Part shown: piece after piece, positions 19,731 to 30,374 of the stretch
Position numbering within the stretch: position 1 is the stretch's first letter
Layout of the letters: the number at the start of each line of letters is the position of its first letter
Assembly (NCBI RefSeq): GCF_023195835.1
Contig: NZ_CP096200.1
Span: 930,001 to 994,000 of the forward strand
DNA length: 64,000 nucleotides
DNA from: Vibrio sinaloensis
Lineage (GTDB): Bacteria; Pseudomonadota; Gammaproteobacteria; Enterobacterales; Vibrionaceae
Direction of reading: 5' to 3'
Translations under genes and position numbers: made by a program
The notes under the pieces: generated by a model
The model's input: only the letters and a program-made list of their open reading frames with translations
What the model was told of the DNA's origin: nothing
Databases searched by the model: none

Positions 19731-19761
19731 AAAAAAGGATACGCAATGCGTATCCTTTTTT
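19731..19761. terminator. Bidirectional terminator between cheV and deaD
   Basis: GGATACGC/GCGTATCC stem, loop AAT, with A-run and T-run on either side; it serves both convergent genes. Confidence 0.92.
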
Positions 19762-19773
19762 GTGTCGTTAATC

Positions 19774-21663
19774 TTATGCTTCGCTGCGACGGTCACGGCC
19801 GTGACCACGTTCACCGCGATAGTTACCGCGATGGTCACCACCACGGTTGCGGTCAAAGCGACGTTCACCGTCGCGACCACCACGGCCACCTTCACGGTTG
19901 CCACGGAAACCGCCTTCACGACGACCACCTTCACGGTTGCCACGGTAACCACCGTCACGACGGCCACCGCCATCACGGCGACCACGAGGTTCGCGGAAAT
20001 CATCAAAGTCACAAACAACCGCATCCACCTGCTTCTGACGAATACGCAGCTTACGCAGTTTACCCGCCGTCTCAGACGACATCGCTTTTGGTAGCTGAAC
20101 GTAAGTTTCGCCTTGTGCTAGTTTGATAGCACCGATTGAGCCTTTGGTTAGGCCAAGTTCGTTAGCTAGTGCGCCGACGATATCTTTAACCTGAACGCCT
20201 TGCTCACGGCCTACTTGCAGTTGGTACGTATCCCAATCTTGGTTGTTGAAGCTACGACCGCCTTCGCGACGACCATCACGGCCACCTTCACGACGCTCTT
20301 TACGACGCTGTTTGTCGCGCTCAATCGCTTCAATCATTGGGTCTTCGCCGATGTAGAACAGTGGGCGCTTACCTTGTTGGCGCTTAAGCAAGATGGCTGC
20401 AAGTGCTGCGGCATCGAGCTCAAGAGACTCTTGTAGCTTGTCGACTAGCTCAGCAAACTTCTCAAGTGCTTTGTGCTCTTTTTCAGTTTCTAGCTCTGCA
20501 CCTAGCTTAGCTAGACGCGCTTCGGCTACTTTGTCACGGTGAGGAAGTTGGATCTCTTCCATTGATGACTTAGTCACGCGCTCAATAGTGCGTAGCATAC
20601 GAAGTTGGTTAGTACGAACCAACAGGATCGCTTTACCTTTACGTCCAGCGCGGCCAGTACGACCGATACGGTGGATGTAAGACTCAACATCGAATGGGAT
20701 GTCGTAGTTGAATACGTGAGTAATACGTGGCACGTCTAGACCACGAGCAACAACGTCAGTCGCGACTAAGATGTCGATCACGCCTTGTTTAATGTGGTCA
20801 ACGGTGCGCTCACGAAGTGACTGAGGAATGTCACCGTGTAGAGCCGCTGCTTTAAAGCCGCGTGCAGATAGCCAATCAGCCAAACGCTCGGTATCTTGAC
20901 GAGTACGTACGAATACGATCGATGCGTCAGTCTCTTCTGTTTCTAGAAGACGAGACATCGCTTCGTCTTTTTCAACACCTTTCACAACCCAGAACTGCTG
21001 TTCTACTTTGTCTACGGTGTGGTTTTTACCGGCAACGTCGATGGTTTCTGGATCACGTAGGAAGCGCTCAACAATGCTCTTAAGCATCGGAGGCATAGTC
21101 GCAGAGAACAGTACGCGTTGTGCTGACTCTGGAGCGTGCTCCATGATTTCAGTGACATCGTCAACAAAGCCCATGTTTAACATTTCGTCTGCTTCATCAA
21201 GCACGAATGTATGCACTTCATCTAGGTGTAGACGGTCACGGTTGATAAGGTCTTGAACACGGCCTGGTGTACCGACAACGATGTGAGCACCGTTTTTAAG
21301 TGCGCGCATTTGATCAACGATAGATGCACCACCGTAGATCTCTAGCACTTTAAGGCCAGCAATATTTTTACCTAGGTTCTTAATCTCAGCGGCAACCTGA
21401 ATCGCCAGCTCACGAGTTGGTGCAAGAACGATAGCTTGTGGCTTACGTTGACCAAGGTCGAGCTTATTAAGAAGAGGTAGAGAGAAAGCGGCAGTTTTAC
21501 CAGTACCAGTTTGAGCTTTACCTAGTGCGTCTTTACCAGCCAATAGGTGCGGGATAGCAGCAGCCTGAATTGGAGTTGGTGAAACAAAACCCATACCATC
21601 AAGAGCTGAAAGGATAGAGTCGTTAAGCGCTAGATCGCTAAACTGAATTACAGAATCTGTCAT
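19774..21663 (-). CDS. deaD: ATP-dependent DEAD-box RNA helicase DeaD/CsdA
   Basis: Unwinds structured RNA, helps ribosome assembly and cold-temperature mRNA decay. 629 residues. Motifs in order: Q motif (GFVSPTPIQAAAIP), AQTGTGKT, PTRELA, TPGR, DEAD, SAT, and HRIGRTGRAGRKG. A DbpA/CsdA RNA-binding domain follows (about 480-560, VQVKDIVGALANELGL). The tail of about 60 residues is an Arg-Gly repeat (NREGGRR-type units), encoded by visibly repetitive DNA at 19800-19980. The long non-coding stretch upstream suggests a long 5' leader as in E. coli. Confidence 0.96.
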   Translation of the reverse strand: MTDSVIQFSDLALNDSILSALDGMGFVSPTPIQAAAIPHLLAGKDALGKAQTGTGKTAAFSLPLLNKLDLGQRKPQAIVLAPTRELAIQVAAEIKNLGKNIAGLKVLEIYGGASIVDQMRALKNGAHIVVGTPGRVQDLINRDRLHLDEVHTFVLDEADEMLNMGFVDDVTEIMEHAPESAQRVLFSATMPPMLKSIVERFLRDPETIDVAGKNHTVDKVEQQFWVVKGVEKDEAMSRLLETEETDASIVFVRTRQDTERLADWLSARGFKAAALHGDIPQSLRERTVDHIKQGVIDILVATDVVARGLDVPRITHVFNYDIPFDVESYIHRIGRTGRAGRKGKAILLVRTNQLRMLRTIERVTKSSMEEIQLPHRDKVAEARLAKLGAELETEKEHKALEKFAELVDKLQESLELDAAALAAILLKRQQGKRPLFYIGEDPMIEAIERDKQRRKERREGGRDGRREGGRSFNNQDWDTYQLQVGREQGVQVKDIVGALANELGLTKGSIGAIKLAQGETYVQLPKAMSSETAGKLRKLRIRQKQVDAVVCDFDDFREPRGRRDGGGRRDGGYRGNREGGRREGGFRGNREGGRGGRDGERRFDRNRGGDHRGNYRGERGHGRDRRSEA

Positions 21664-22122
21664 TGGGATCCTACTATATTATGTCAACAAAAGGTCCCAC
21701 GAGCTCTACCAATTCCAATACCAATCCAGTTGAGAGCTGATTCCGTTCAGATGCGGAAAAGTCGTAAATCGCATCAAGCCACTAGGGACGTAAATTCTCT
21801 CGATGCCGCTCACTACATTCTCTGTGTCACATGGCAGATTTGCCTACACTGTAGTCGCATCGATTTGAGGGAGCGCATTATTCCTCAAAAGCATAAGAAA
21901 AGCTAGAAAAAATTGAATTTCATCACAATTTTTCTCTGATTTGGGCTGTTCTGTTCACATCTTCGTCACTTATTGGTGCCCTTGTTTAAAGAGAGCGCGA
22001 TTTATTTGTTTCGATAAGCGTTTGAAATCCAGTTTAAAGGCTAGATTGTCATGGCAGTGCGCTAGCGAGGCCATAGCCGCAGTGTTATAGTGTGCGCAAT
22101 TTTTTCAGTAAGAATTGTAGAG
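21664..22122. promoter_or_regulatory. Divergent region between deaD and rnb
   Basis: 459 bases without a gene. The minus-strand part likely forms a long deaD leader, as known for cold-shock helicases; the plus-strand part must hold the rnb promoter. No conserved RNA motif was recognised. Confidence 0.45.
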
Positions 22123-24129
22123 ATGTTCCAAGATAACCCGCTACTGGCTCAACTTAAGCAGCAAATTCAAGAAACGCTTCCGAAAAAGGAAGGCACCATC
22201 AAAGCAACCGAAAAAGGCTTTGGTTTTCTCGAAGTCGATAGCAAAACTAGCTTCTTTATCCCGCCACCGTACATGAAAAAATGTCTGCATGGTGACAAGG
22301 TCAAAGCCATTATTCGTACTGAAAAAGAGCGTGAAGTGGCGGAGCCGGAAGAGCTGATTGAGCAAGGACTAACGCGCTTTATTGGTCGCGTGAAACTGTT
22401 TAAGGGTAAGCTCAATGTGGCACCGGATCACCCTCAATTGAAGAAGCTTTCTCTAAAAGCCAAAACCCGTAAAGGCATCAAAAGCGATGACCTTAAAGAG
22501 GGCGACTGGGTCGTGGCGCACCTGACTCGCCATCCACTTAAGGGGGACAATGGCTTCTTTGTTGAAATCAGTGAAAAAATCACCGACGCTGACGATAAAA
22601 TCGCGCCATGGTGGGTAACACTCGCAGAGAACGATCTGCCTAACAGCGAGCCTGCAGGCATTGAGCATTGGGAGATCAAAGACGATGCGGATCTAGAACG
22701 TATCGACATGACGCACATTCCTTTTGTTACCATTGATGGTGAATCGACCAAAGATATGGACGATGCTCTGTACGCGAAAAAAAGTGACAATGGCGACTTC
22801 GAGCTGACCATCGCAATTGCCGATCCGACAGCCTACATCACACCAGACAGTGAGATGGATAAAGTCGCCCGCGAGCGCGGTTTTACTATCTACTTACCTG
22901 GGCGCAATATTCCAATGCTGCCGCGTGATCTTGCCGACGAGCTGTGTTCTTTAATGCAAGACGAAGTGCGCCCAGCCTTGTGTTGCACAGTGACCATAGA
23001 TAAAGATGGGGTGATTGGCGATGACATTCGCTTCTTTGCGGCCAACATCAAGTCTCAAGCGCGTCTTGTGTACGACCACGTATCTGACTGGCTGGAAACG
23101 GGTGAGTCGGCCCACTGGCAGCCAAGCGATGAGATTGCTCAAGTGGTGCGTGATTTGTACGACTTCTCGCTTGCCCGTGCTAACTGGCGCGAAACGCACG
23201 CCGTTGTCTTCCCTGACCGTCCAGATTACCGTTTTGAATTGAGTGAAGATAACGATGTTGTGGCGATTCATGCCGATCTGCGTCGCAGTGCCAATCGCTT
23301 AGTGGAAGAAGCGATGATCACCGCCAATATCTGTGCGGGTAAGACTCTGCAAGCCACGTTTAATAGTGGGGTATTTAATACTCACGCAGGCTTTAAGCCA
23401 GAAAAGATTGAAGATGTGGTTAAGCTCGTTAACCCTGAAGGTGAGTTGCCATTTACCGCTGATTCTATCGCGACTCTTGATGGTTTTGCCGCGCTGCGCC
23501 GCTGGTTAGCAGGTCAAGACACTTCTTACCTTGATAACCGTATCCGCAAGTCGCAAGCTTACAGTGAAATTGGCAATCAACCACTGCCACATTACGCGAT
23601 GGGCTTAGACATCTACGCGACTTGGACCTCTCCAATTCGTAAATATGGCGATATGATCAACCACCGCATGTTAAAAGCGCACATCTTAGGCAAAGCGCCT
23701 GTGCAAACGGCCGATGATAGCGTGGGTGAGGAGCTGGCGACACACCGTAAACATCATAAGATTGCTGAGCGTAATGTCAGTGACTGGCTGTACGCGCGCA
23801 CACTCGCCGAAGAGCCGACTAAGGGCACCAAGTTTAACGGCGAAATCTTTGATATTAACCGTGCCGGTATGCGCGTGCGCTTGCTGGAAAATGGCGCAGC
23901 TGCCTTCATTCCAGGGACACTGATTTTGGCGAACAAAGAGCGTCTAGAGTGCAATGGTGATAACGGTACGGTGAGTATCGATAAAGAAGTCATCTACCGT
24001 CTTGGCGATGTGCTTGAAGTGGTGTTGACTGACGTAAACCAAGAAAACCGTAGCTTGGTGGCCAAACCAACCCAAGTGTTCGAAGACGTTAAAAGCGCTG
24101 AAGAGGCGCAAGCTCCGACCGAGGAGTAA
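22123..24129 (+). CDS. rnb: Exoribonuclease II
   Basis: 3'-to-5' processive hydrolytic RNase. 668 residues from the ATG at 22123, which begins [14 protein letters not shown] exactly as in enteric RNase II. Cold-shock domain near 30-80 ([16 protein letters not shown]), RNB catalytic domain with [14 protein letters not shown] providing the metal-binding aspartates, and a C-terminal S1 domain. Its stop codon TAA shares its last base with the start of an inverted-repeat element. Confidence 0.96.
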   Translation: MFQDNPLLAQLKQQIQETLPKKEGTIKATEKGFGFLEVDSKTSFFIPPPYMKKCLHGDKVKAIIRTEKEREVAEPEELIEQGLTRFIGRVKLFKGKLNVAPDHPQLKKLSLKAKTRKGIKSDDLKEGDWVVAHLTRHPLKGDNGFFVEISEKITDADDKIAPWWVTLAENDLPNSEPAGIEHWEIKDDADLERIDMTHIPFVTIDGESTKDMDDALYAKKSDNGDFELTIAIADPTAYITPDSEMDKVARERGFTIYLPGRNIPMLPRDLADELCSLMQDEVRPALCCTVTIDKDGVIGDDIRFFAANIKSQARLVYDHVSDWLETGESAHWQPSDEIAQVVRDLYDFSLARANWRETHAVVFPDRPDYRFELSEDNDVVAIHADLRRSANRLVEEAMITANICAGKTLQATFNSGVFNTHAGFKPEKIEDVVKLVNPEGELPFTADSIATLDGFAALRRWLAGQDTSYLDNRIRKSQAYSEIGNQPLPHYAMGLDIYATWTSPIRKYGDMINHRMLKAHILGKAPVQTADDSVGEELATHRKHHKIAERNVSDWLYARTLAEEPTKGTKFNGEIFDINRAGMRVRLLENGAAAFIPGTLILANKERLECNGDNGTVSIDKEVIYRLGDVLEVVLTDVNQENRSLVAKPTQVFEDVKSAEEAQAPTEE

Positions 24130-24291
24130 TACCAAACGGGATAAATAGGTGATCAGATAATTGCGCAGGTAAAATTGCTGAGAGCAAGGCATAGATTGCA
24201 GCTAGCTAGTTGACCTACCTACAAAATCTATAACGACGCTATCAGCGATTTTAGCCAGCAAGAATGACCAGATATTTATGCTGTTTGGTAT
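24129..24291. repeat. Miniature inverted-repeat element, copy 1 (163 bp)
   Basis: The left end ATACCAAACGGGATAAATA and right end (complement ATACCAAACAGCATAAATA) are imperfect terminal inverted repeats. The interior is nearly identical to copy 2 at 31983-32160, except for a net 15-bp internal deletion here. No coding capacity; it looks like a non-autonomous element of the MITE type. It begins at the last base of the rnb stop codon. No clear target duplication is visible. Confidence 0.85.
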
Positions 24292-24307
24292 AAATAGTCT
24301 ATATAGT

Positions 24308-24336
24308 AAAAGGGCGCTCGATGAGCGCCCTTTTTA
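24308..24336. terminator. Bidirectional terminator between rnb and the DUF3024 gene
   Basis: AGGGCGCTC/GAGCGCCCT stem, loop GAT, with A-run left and T-run right. Confidence 0.9.
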
Positions 24337-24343
24337 ATGGGGT

Positions 24344-24697
24344 TTAGTCGCTCCAGAACATCGCTTTGGGATCTTTGGCGACTTCACGCATTATGGCTGT
24401 TAGGTCGCTGCTCTGGGCTAAAAAAGGGTAAGGGAGCCATGCCTCTAGCTCGGTATCGTGAGGCACGAACAGTTGCCACAGATTGAGTTCATTGTTCCAA
24501 GCAACCTTGGCCACCGGATTCATATAGTGGCAATGACTGGAGTCGAGCAAGAAGTGCTGCTTAATAAACACCACTCCGTTGTGCAACACCTCATAACCGG
24601 CTTTACCCAGCTCTGCAGGCGTGCTCTGGTTGCGCTGCTTACAAATGATCTGCGCTCGGCTCTCGACTTGTCTTTGGAGCAAACTTACCAATCCCAT
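24344..24697 (-). CDS. DUF3024-like protein
   Basis: 117 residues, no signal peptide or membrane segment. The second half (NPVAKVAWNNELNLWQLFVP then WLPYPFLAQ... KAMFWSD) has the pattern of DUF3024: PVAK, a Trp-containing strand, a W.pYP block and an aromatic end. Function unknown. Family assignment is from memory of the pattern and is moderately sure; the coding call rests on the isolated open frame and its own terminator. Confidence 0.65.
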   Translation of the reverse strand: MGLVSLLQRQVESRAQIICKQRNQSTPAELGKAGYEVLHNGVVFIKQHFLLDSSHCHYMNPVAKVAWNNELNLWQLFVPHDTELEAWLPYPFLAQSSDLTAIMREVAKDPKAMFWSD

Positions 24698-24867
24698 GAC
24701 GCTCAGTCTCGCTTATTGCCTCTGATATCTGTTGCTTACCATACTCGGGTTTAAACATAGTAGATACAAGATCCGGTCATGTCTGTATAGGTTTTCACAA
24801 AAATGTCATCTAATCGACATAACATAGGCGCGGTGATCAATTAGACCGTTTCGTTTGGGAGAATAAT

Positions 24868-25686
24868 ATGTTCCGTGTCGCGCTCGCAACACTACTATCT
24901 AGCTCACTATTTAGCGCCACTTTGCTGGCGGATGAAGTGAACATTTCTGGTTCAACGTCCGTTGCTCGGGTGATGGAGGTGCTTGCAGACCAATATAATG
25001 CCACCCACAAAGAGAGTTTTGTTGCGGTACAGGGCGTAGGCTCGAGTGCAGGGATTACTTTGGTAAAAAAAGGTGTCGCAGACATTGGCATGAGCTCGCG
25101 TTATTTGACGGAAAGCGAGCTAGACGAAACCTTGACCGTGACACCAATCGCGTTTGATGGACTCGCCGTGGTGGTGAACAAAGCCAACCCGATTGAAAAT
25201 ATCACTCGCGAGCAGTTATTCGACATCTATAAAGGCAGCATTACCAACTGGAAGCAGCTCGGTGGCAGTGATCAAGATATTGCGGTAGTGACGCGAGAAG
25301 CCTCGTCGGGTTCACGTTATAGCTTTGAAAGTTTGATGGGACTGACTAAGGTAATCAATGGCCGTTTAGTCTCTGACATCAATCCGAATAATCTGGTGGT
25401 CAACAGCAACAGTATGGTGAAAACCATCGTTAACCATAACAAGCAAGCGATAGGCTTTGTGTCGACGGGTTCGGTAGACAGCTCAATCAAAGCGATCCAG
25501 TTTGAAGGGGTTGAGGCAAACAATAAAACCATTGCCAACGGGGAGTATGAGTTGGCGCGTCCGTTTTTGGTGCTGTACAACCTAGATAAAGCCGATGAAG
25601 AGTCGAAGCTGTTCATCGACTATTTAAACAGCCCTCAAGCTAAAGCGTTGATTGTAGAGTACGGCTACGCACCCATTAGCAAATAA
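24868..25686 (+). CDS. PstS-like phosphate-binding periplasmic protein
   Basis: 272 residues. Signal peptide residues 1-21 (ends TLLA), then the phosphate-binding fold: NISGSTSVARVMEVLADQYN, GSSAGITLVKKGVADIGMSSR and TREASSGSRYSFESLMG, whose Ser/Thr/Arg residues are the usual phosphate ligands. No pstCAB genes follow, so it is a stand-alone binding protein that may serve a transporter encoded elsewhere or act as a phosphate sensor or scavenger. The ATG has GGGAG upstream. Confidence 0.88.
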   Translation: MFRVALATLLSSSLFSATLLADEVNISGSTSVARVMEVLADQYNATHKESFVAVQGVGSSAGITLVKKGVADIGMSSRYLTESELDETLTVTPIAFDGLAVVVNKANPIENITREQLFDIYKGSITNWKQLGGSDQDIAVVTREASSGSRYSFESLMGLTKVINGRLVSDINPNNLVVNSNSMVKTIVNHNKQAIGFVSTGSVDSSIKAIQFEGVEANNKTIANGEYELARPFLVLYNLDKADEESKLFIDYLNSPQAKALIVEYGYAPISK

Positions 25687-25707
25687 AACGTGCGCCTTCT
25701 AATAAAA

Positions 25708-25745
25708 ACAAAAAAGCCCAGCATCACAAATGCTGGGCTTTTTTA
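25708..25745. terminator. Bidirectional terminator between pstS-like gene and malK
   Basis: 11-bp stem AAGCCCAGCAT/ATGCTGGGCTT, loop CACAA, with A-run and T-run. Confidence 0.93.
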
Positions 25746-25756
25746 ATCAAGGCAAA

Positions 25757-26875
25757 TTACTCTTCATCAAGACCGGCTTCTTTAAACAGTCGGCGGCAGG
25801 CCTTACCATCGCTGTGGAATAGATGACAACGATGAGCTGGAATACCAACGGATAGCTTGTCGCCCGCTTCGACAGCAAGGGTATCTGGCTGACGATAAAT
25901 CATGTCTGCGTCTGCGGCATCGATGTGCATGTAAACTTGGGTTTCGTTACCCAGTTTCTCTACGATGTTCACTTCGCCTTCGATAGTCGCATCGCCTTCA
26001 TTTGCGGGCAGTAAGTGCTCCGGACGCACACCAAGAGACATGCGCTCGCCGCGGGTGACTGTGGTGCCATCAACAGGAATCCAGAAGGTGGTGCCGTTGG
26101 CCAGTTGAACCATGACGCGATCTTTTTCAACCGCTTCAATGAACACGCTCATAAAGTTCATTTTCGGTGAACCAATAAAGCCGGCAACAAAACGGTTTTG
26201 TGGGTAGTGGTACAGCTCGAGTGGTTTGCCCACTTGCGAAACAAATCCTGCGTCTAGAACCACAATTTTATCTGCCATGGTCATCGCTTCCACTTGGTCG
26301 TGGGTAACGTAGATCATGGTACAACCCAGTTTGCGTTGCAGTTTAGTGATCTCAGAACGCATTTGTACGCGCAGCGCGGCATCTAGGTTAGACAGTGGCT
26401 CGTCAAGTAGGAATACATTTGGCTGGGAAACCAGAGTACGACCAATGGCGACACGTTGACGTTGACCGCCCGATAGCGCTTTTGGTTGGCGCTCAAGAAG
26501 ATGGCTCAACTGTAAAACTTCTGCAGCATGTTCAACACGTTTGTCGATTTCGTCCTTGCTTGCTTTCGCTAACTTAAGACCGAACGACATGTTGTCGTAC
26601 AGGTTCAAGTGTGGGTAGAGCGCGTAGGATTGGAAAACCATGCCCACGCCACGCTTAGAAGGCTCTACTTCGTTCATGCGCTCATCGCCGATGTAAAGGT
26701 CACCGGAGGTGATGTCTTCAAGACCAGCAATACAGCGAAGCAGAGTTGACTTACCACAACCTGACGGACCGACGAATACAACAAATTCGCCCTCTTGGAT
26801 TTCTAAATCAACGTTCTTGGAAATCAGTACGTCACCGTAAGCTTTACATACATTTTTTAACGTGACACTCGCCAT
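25757..26875 (-). CDS. malK: Maltose/maltodextrin ABC transporter ATPase
   Basis: Energises MalFGK2. 372 residues. Walker [10 protein letters not shown], signature [13 protein letters not shown], Walker [13 protein letters not shown], and a C-terminal regulatory domain (about 240-372) that in enterics binds MalT and EIIA-Glc. Divergent from malEFG across a 659-base region, the same overall arrangement as in E. coli but with a much longer spacer. No lamB follows it within the window; the next gene is convergent. Confidence 0.95.
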   Translation of the reverse strand: MASVTLKNVCKAYGDVLISKNVDLEIQEGEFVVFVGPSGCGKSTLLRCIAGLEDITSGDLYIGDERMNEVEPSKRGVGMVFQSYALYPHLNLYDNMSFGLKLAKASKDEIDKRVEHAAEVLQLSHLLERQPKALSGGQRQRVAIGRTLVSQPNVFLLDEPLSNLDAALRVQMRSEITKLQRKLGCTMIYVTHDQVEAMTMADKIVVLDAGFVSQVGKPLELYHYPQNRFVAGFIGSPKMNFMSVFIEAVEKDRVMVQLANGTTFWIPVDGTTVTRGERMSLGVRPEHLLPANEGDATIEGEVNIVEKLGNETQVYMHIDAADADMIYRQPDTLAVEAGDKLSVGIPAHRCHLFHSDGKACRRLFKEAGLDEE

Positions 26876-26998
26876 GTAGCTCGTCCTCGATCAATTTTTA
26901 TAATTTACTGCCTATCATTATATGAATTTTGGCGCAGGCAATAACAGTAGGAATTTGGTATTGGAATGGATTCAATCATATTAAAGTGTAAGAAAATA

Positions 26999-27198
26999 GG
27001 GTGATGGAGCTTCTCACATCACCCACCAAGCCAAAGTCAGGTTTGCTTCCCCCGTGTACTCTAAGCTTCTCCCCCGAACGAATCAGTTTCCTGAATACCT
27101 ACGTGACTTAAGTACGTTTCGCAAACCCTAGCGGCATTGTAACCAGTCACCCTATTACGTGTTACTGGAAAGGGTTCTTACCATCCACTCTTGGATGG
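26999..27198 (-). ncRNA. Candidate structured leader RNA of malK (possible riboswitch-like element)
   Basis: Read on the minus strand, stems are: 27192-27198 with 27181-27187; 27161-27168 with 27143-27150 (one mismatch); 27083-27086 with 27091-27094, closing a GAAA loop; and 26999-27005 with 27018-27024, followed by TATTTTCTT. The segment 27121-27129 can pair either with 27171-27176 (AGGGTT) or with 27040-27046 (GGTTTGC), but not both. The last hairpin is 123 bases before malK. The alternative pairings plus a terminator-like hairpin look like a switch; that is inference, and I do not recognise a known family. Confidence 0.45.
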
Positions 27199-27332
27199 CT
27201 GTAGTTTGTGAAAAATTGCCTGCGCCTGCATCCTCCTAAGCAAAAAAATTGTAGGGGGAGTAGACGGGGAGGAGCCATTTTAGGGTGGAGAATACAGAGA
27301 GAGATCTAGCTCAAATATTTGTCGCTACTGAG

Positions 27333-27348
27333 GGTGAATTTGGTCACA
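27333..27348. promoter_or_regulatory. Candidate CRP site in the malE upstream region
   Basis: Minus strand reads TGTGA-CCAAAT-TCACC, matching 9 of 10 key CRP positions. It sits between the candidate MalT boxes, as expected for CRP-MalT co-activation of mal promoters. Confidence 0.65.
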
Positions 27349-27534
27349 CAAAGAGGTGGTTTTGTGAACTTGGTCGTCGATCGTTAACGATGGGGATCAC
27401 GAAAATAGTTCATAATAGGTAGGGCGTAGGGAGTAGGAGGATGAGTCTTTTGTCAGTTTGGCTGAGAATTACTGGTGAAATACGGCGAAACCTCTGGTGG
27501 AGCCCTACAACACAAATATAAAAAGGATATGAAC

Positions 27535-28716
27535 ATGAAAAACGCCCTAAGCACAGTAGCACTAGGAACTCTTGTTGCTCTTGGCTCTTTTGGTGCAAAT
27601 GCTGCTATCGAAGAAGGTCAACTGACTATCTGGATCAATGGTGACAAAGGCTACAACGGATTGGCTGAAGTCGGTAAACAGTTTGAAGAAGACACTGGCA
27701 TTAAAGTGACAGTGGCACACCCTGATGCGCTGCAAGACAAGTTCCCACAAACAGCGGCGACTGGCGATGGTCCTGATATTGTGTTCTGGGCTCACGACCG
27801 TTTTGGTGGCTACGCAGAAGCTGGCCTACTGACTGAAATTAACCCATCTCAAGAGCTTAAAGAAGGCATCGTTGATTTTGCATGGGACGCGGTTAAGTAC
27901 AAAGGCAAGCTGATCGGTTACCCAGTGGCTGTTGAGTCTCTATCACTTATCTACAACAAAGACCTAGTGCCAAACCCACCTAAGAGCTGGGAAGAAGTGG
28001 CTGCGCTAGACGCTAAGCTTAAAGCAGACGGCAAATCTGCCATCATGTGGAACCTAAAAGAACCGTACTTCACTTGGCCTCTAATGGCAGCTGACGGCGG
28101 CTACGCATTCAAATACGGTGCAGAAGGTTACGATGTTAAAGACGCGGGCATTGCCAACGCGGGCGTAAAAGACGCGATGAACTTCGTAAAAGGCCTAGTA
28201 GACAAAGGCGTAATCTCTTCAGATATGGATTACTCGGTTTCTGAGTCTTCGTTCAACCAAGGTAAAACAGCAATGACCATCAACGGTCCTTGGGCTTGGG
28301 GCAACATCGAGAAGTCGGGCATCAACTACGGTGTCACTAAGCTACCTAAATTCAACGGCCAATCATCTAAGCCTTTCGTTGGCGTACTATCTGCAGGTAT
28401 CAGCACTGCGTCGCCAAACAAAGACCTAGCGGTTGAGTTCATCGAGAACTACCTACTGACTAACGACGGTCTACGTAAAGTTAACGACGACAAGCCACTC
28501 GGTGCGGTAGCGCTCAACTCGTTCCAACGTGAGCTAGATTCTGACCAACGCATCGCTGCGACAATGGACAACGCGATGAACGGCGAAATCATGCCAAACA
28601 TCCCACAGATGAACGCGTTCTGGGGTAGTGCGAAAAATGCCATCATCAACATCGTTGATGGACGTCAAACAGTGGACGCTGCTCTAGCGGACGCTGAAAA
28701 ACAGATGACTAAGTAA
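27535..28716 (+). CDS. malE: Periplasmic maltose/maltodextrin-binding protein
   Basis: 393 residues from the ATG at 27535. The ATG six bases earlier is too close to the AAGGA ribosome site, which is at ideal spacing from 27535. Signal peptide residues 1-23 (ends ANAA), then [36 protein letters not shown], the MBP start. Delivers maltodextrins to MalFGK2. Its coding DNA is rich in preferred codons, consistent with high expression. Confidence 0.96.
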   Translation: MKNALSTVALGTLVALGSFGANAAIEEGQLTIWINGDKGYNGLAEVGKQFEEDTGIKVTVAHPDALQDKFPQTAATGDGPDIVFWAHDRFGGYAEAGLLTEINPSQELKEGIVDFAWDAVKYKGKLIGYPVAVESLSLIYNKDLVPNPPKSWEEVAALDAKLKADGKSAIMWNLKEPYFTWPLMAADGGYAFKYGAEGYDVKDAGIANAGVKDAMNFVKGLVDKGVISSDMDYSVSESSFNQGKTAMTINGPWAWGNIEKSGINYGVTKLPKFNGQSSKPFVGVLSAGISTASPNKDLAVEFIENYLLTNDGLRKVNDDKPLGAVALNSFQRELDSDQRIAATMDNAMNGEIMPNIPQMNAFWGSAKNAIINIVDGRQTVDAALADAEKQMTK

Positions 28717-28729
28717 AGCTATACCTTTT

Positions 28730-28751
28730 AAGGAGGGGGTAACCCCTCCTT
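28730..28751 (+). terminator. malE-malF intercistronic hairpin
   Basis: Perfect 9-bp stem AAGGAGGGG/CCCCTCCTT, loop GTAA, followed within 9 bases by a T-run. It probably terminates most transcripts or stabilises malE mRNA, giving excess binding protein over MalF and MalG. Confidence 0.75.
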
Positions 28752-28788
28752 CATTTCTATTTTTTTATTATCGCTAGCAGGTTCTATT

Positions 28789-30363
28789 ATGCAGTCAGTT
28801 CAAGGTTCAGGCGTTATGCCATCACCCACAACGAGCTTGCCTTCAAGTAAAAACGTACTGATTAAGTGGGGGCTACTTGGCTCTATTGGTATTCTTAACG
28901 GTTACGCGACTATTCTTATGTATTCCCGCGGTGAGATGGCGTTTGCCCTTCTTACTGTGATTCTTACTGCACTGGCACTTTTTATCTTTGGTAGTAAAAA
29001 GACCTATGCCCATCGCTATATCTACCCAGGTATTGCAGGGATGATACTGTTTATCCTTTTCCCTCTGGCATACACCATAGGTCTTGCATTCACAAACTAC
29101 AGTGCAAAAAACCAGCTCTCTTTTGACCGTGCCCAGAGCGTGCTGTTAGATAGAACGTTCCAAAGTGGTAAAAGCTATTCTTTTTCCCTATACAGCACTG
29201 AGCAAGGTCATCGCATCGTTATCGAAGATGGCGAACAACTTCTAGCGACCGATTCTTTTGAGCTCGCGAGCCTAACTCCATCCGATATGGATCTTGCGCC
29301 AGTTGACACTGTTGTCGGCGAGAAAGAAAAAATCAAAACGATTGTACAAAATCGTCCGGCATTGTCTGAGTTGGACTTACACCTTCCTACGGGTGAAGAT
29401 ATCCGTATGAGCGGACTGCGCAAGTTTGCTGCTGTGGTGCCGCTATACACGCTGCAAGACGATGGCGAAACGCTATACAACAACCGCACCCAAGAGCTAC
29501 TGCGTCCAAACATGGAACTCGGTTTCTACCAACCCGTGGACAGCAGTGGTAACTTCACCGGTGACACTGTCTCTCCGGGCTTTATCGTCAACATTGGTAG
29601 CCACAACTTTGAGCGCGTTTGGAAAGATGACGGCATCAAAGAGCCTTTCATCAGCATCTTTATCTGGACAGTCGTGTTCTCGGCAGTGAGTGTTGCCTTG
29701 ACCGTCTTCATTGGTCTGATTTTGGCGAGTGTGGTGCAGTGGGAAGCGCTGAAAGGGCGCGCGATCTACCGAGTTCTGCTGATTTTGCCATACGCAGTAC
29801 CAGCCTTTATCTCGATTCTGATCTTCAAAGGTTTGTTCAACCAAAGCTTTGGTGAAGTGAACATGGTGCTTGAAGGCCTATTTGGTATTAGCCCAGCATG
29901 GTTCTCAGACCCAATTCTTGCCAAGAGCATGATTTTGATTGTTAACACCTGGCTTGGTTTCCCATACATGATGATTCTGTGTATGGGCCTACTTAAAGCG
30001 ATTCCAGACGACCTCTACGAAGCGTCAGCTATCGATGGTTCAAACTTCGTCTCGAACTTTACCAAAATCACTCTACCGCTGATGATCAAACCGTTGACGC
30101 CGCTGCTGATTGCCAGCTTTGCCTTCAACTTCAACAACTTTGTATTGATTCAATTGTTGACGCAAGGCGGTCCAAACATGATCGGTACGTCTGAGCCTGC
30201 GGGCTACACTGACTTGTTGGTAAACTACACCTACCGCATTGCCTTCGAAGGCGCAGGTGGTCAAGACTTTGGTCTAGCAAGTGCAATCGCAACACTTATC
30301 TTCTTACTTGTAGGGGCGCTGGCGCTACTCAACCTACGTGTAACAAAAGTCGCTCAGGATTAA
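28789..30363 (+). CDS. malF: Maltose ABC transporter permease MalF
   Basis: 524 residues with the large periplasmic loop typical of MalF (about 110-275) between the N-terminal helices and the permease core. The EAA loop that docks on MalK reads [20 protein letters not shown] near residue 410. An ATG 27 bases downstream is an alternative start; the upstream start is kept because its region matches the long cytoplasmic N-terminus of the family. The ribosome site is weak. Confidence 0.94.
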   Translation: MQSVQGSGVMPSPTTSLPSSKNVLIKWGLLGSIGILNGYATILMYSRGEMAFALLTVILTALALFIFGSKKTYAHRYIYPGIAGMILFILFPLAYTIGLAFTNYSAKNQLSFDRAQSVLLDRTFQSGKSYSFSLYSTEQGHRIVIEDGEQLLATDSFELASLTPSDMDLAPVDTVVGEKEKIKTIVQNRPALSELDLHLPTGEDIRMSGLRKFAAVVPLYTLQDDGETLYNNRTQELLRPNMELGFYQPVDSSGNFTGDTVSPGFIVNIGSHNFERVWKDDGIKEPFISIFIWTVVFSAVSVALTVFIGLILASVVQWEALKGRAIYRVLLILPYAVPAFISILIFKGLFNQSFGEVNMVLEGLFGISPAWFSDPILAKSMILIVNTWLGFPYMMILCMGLLKAIPDDLYEASAIDGSNFVSNFTKITLPLMIKPLTPLLIASFAFNFNNFVLIQLLTQGGPNMIGTSEPAGYTDLLVNYTYRIAFEGAGGQDFGLASAIATLIFLLVGALALLNLRVTKVAQD

Positions 30364-30374
30364 GGAGACGCAAA

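Larger units (their letters stand above)
26876..27534. promoter_or_regulatory. malK-malE divergent control region
   Basis: 659 bases. The malE side holds candidate MalT boxes (GGGGAGGAGC at 27266-27275; GAGGATGAGT at 27437-27446) and a CRP-like site at 27333-27348. A further MalT-like minus-strand match (GGGGAGAAGC) lies at 27065-27074. The malK side, about 26999-27198, is filled with inverted repeats and is described separately as a structured leader. Confidence 0.7.

Noticed and set aside
19762..20126. Thr/Val- or His/Asp-rich proteins overlapping the 3' part of deaD
   Set aside because: Low-complexity shadows of the repetitive Arg-Gly coding DNA of DeaD.
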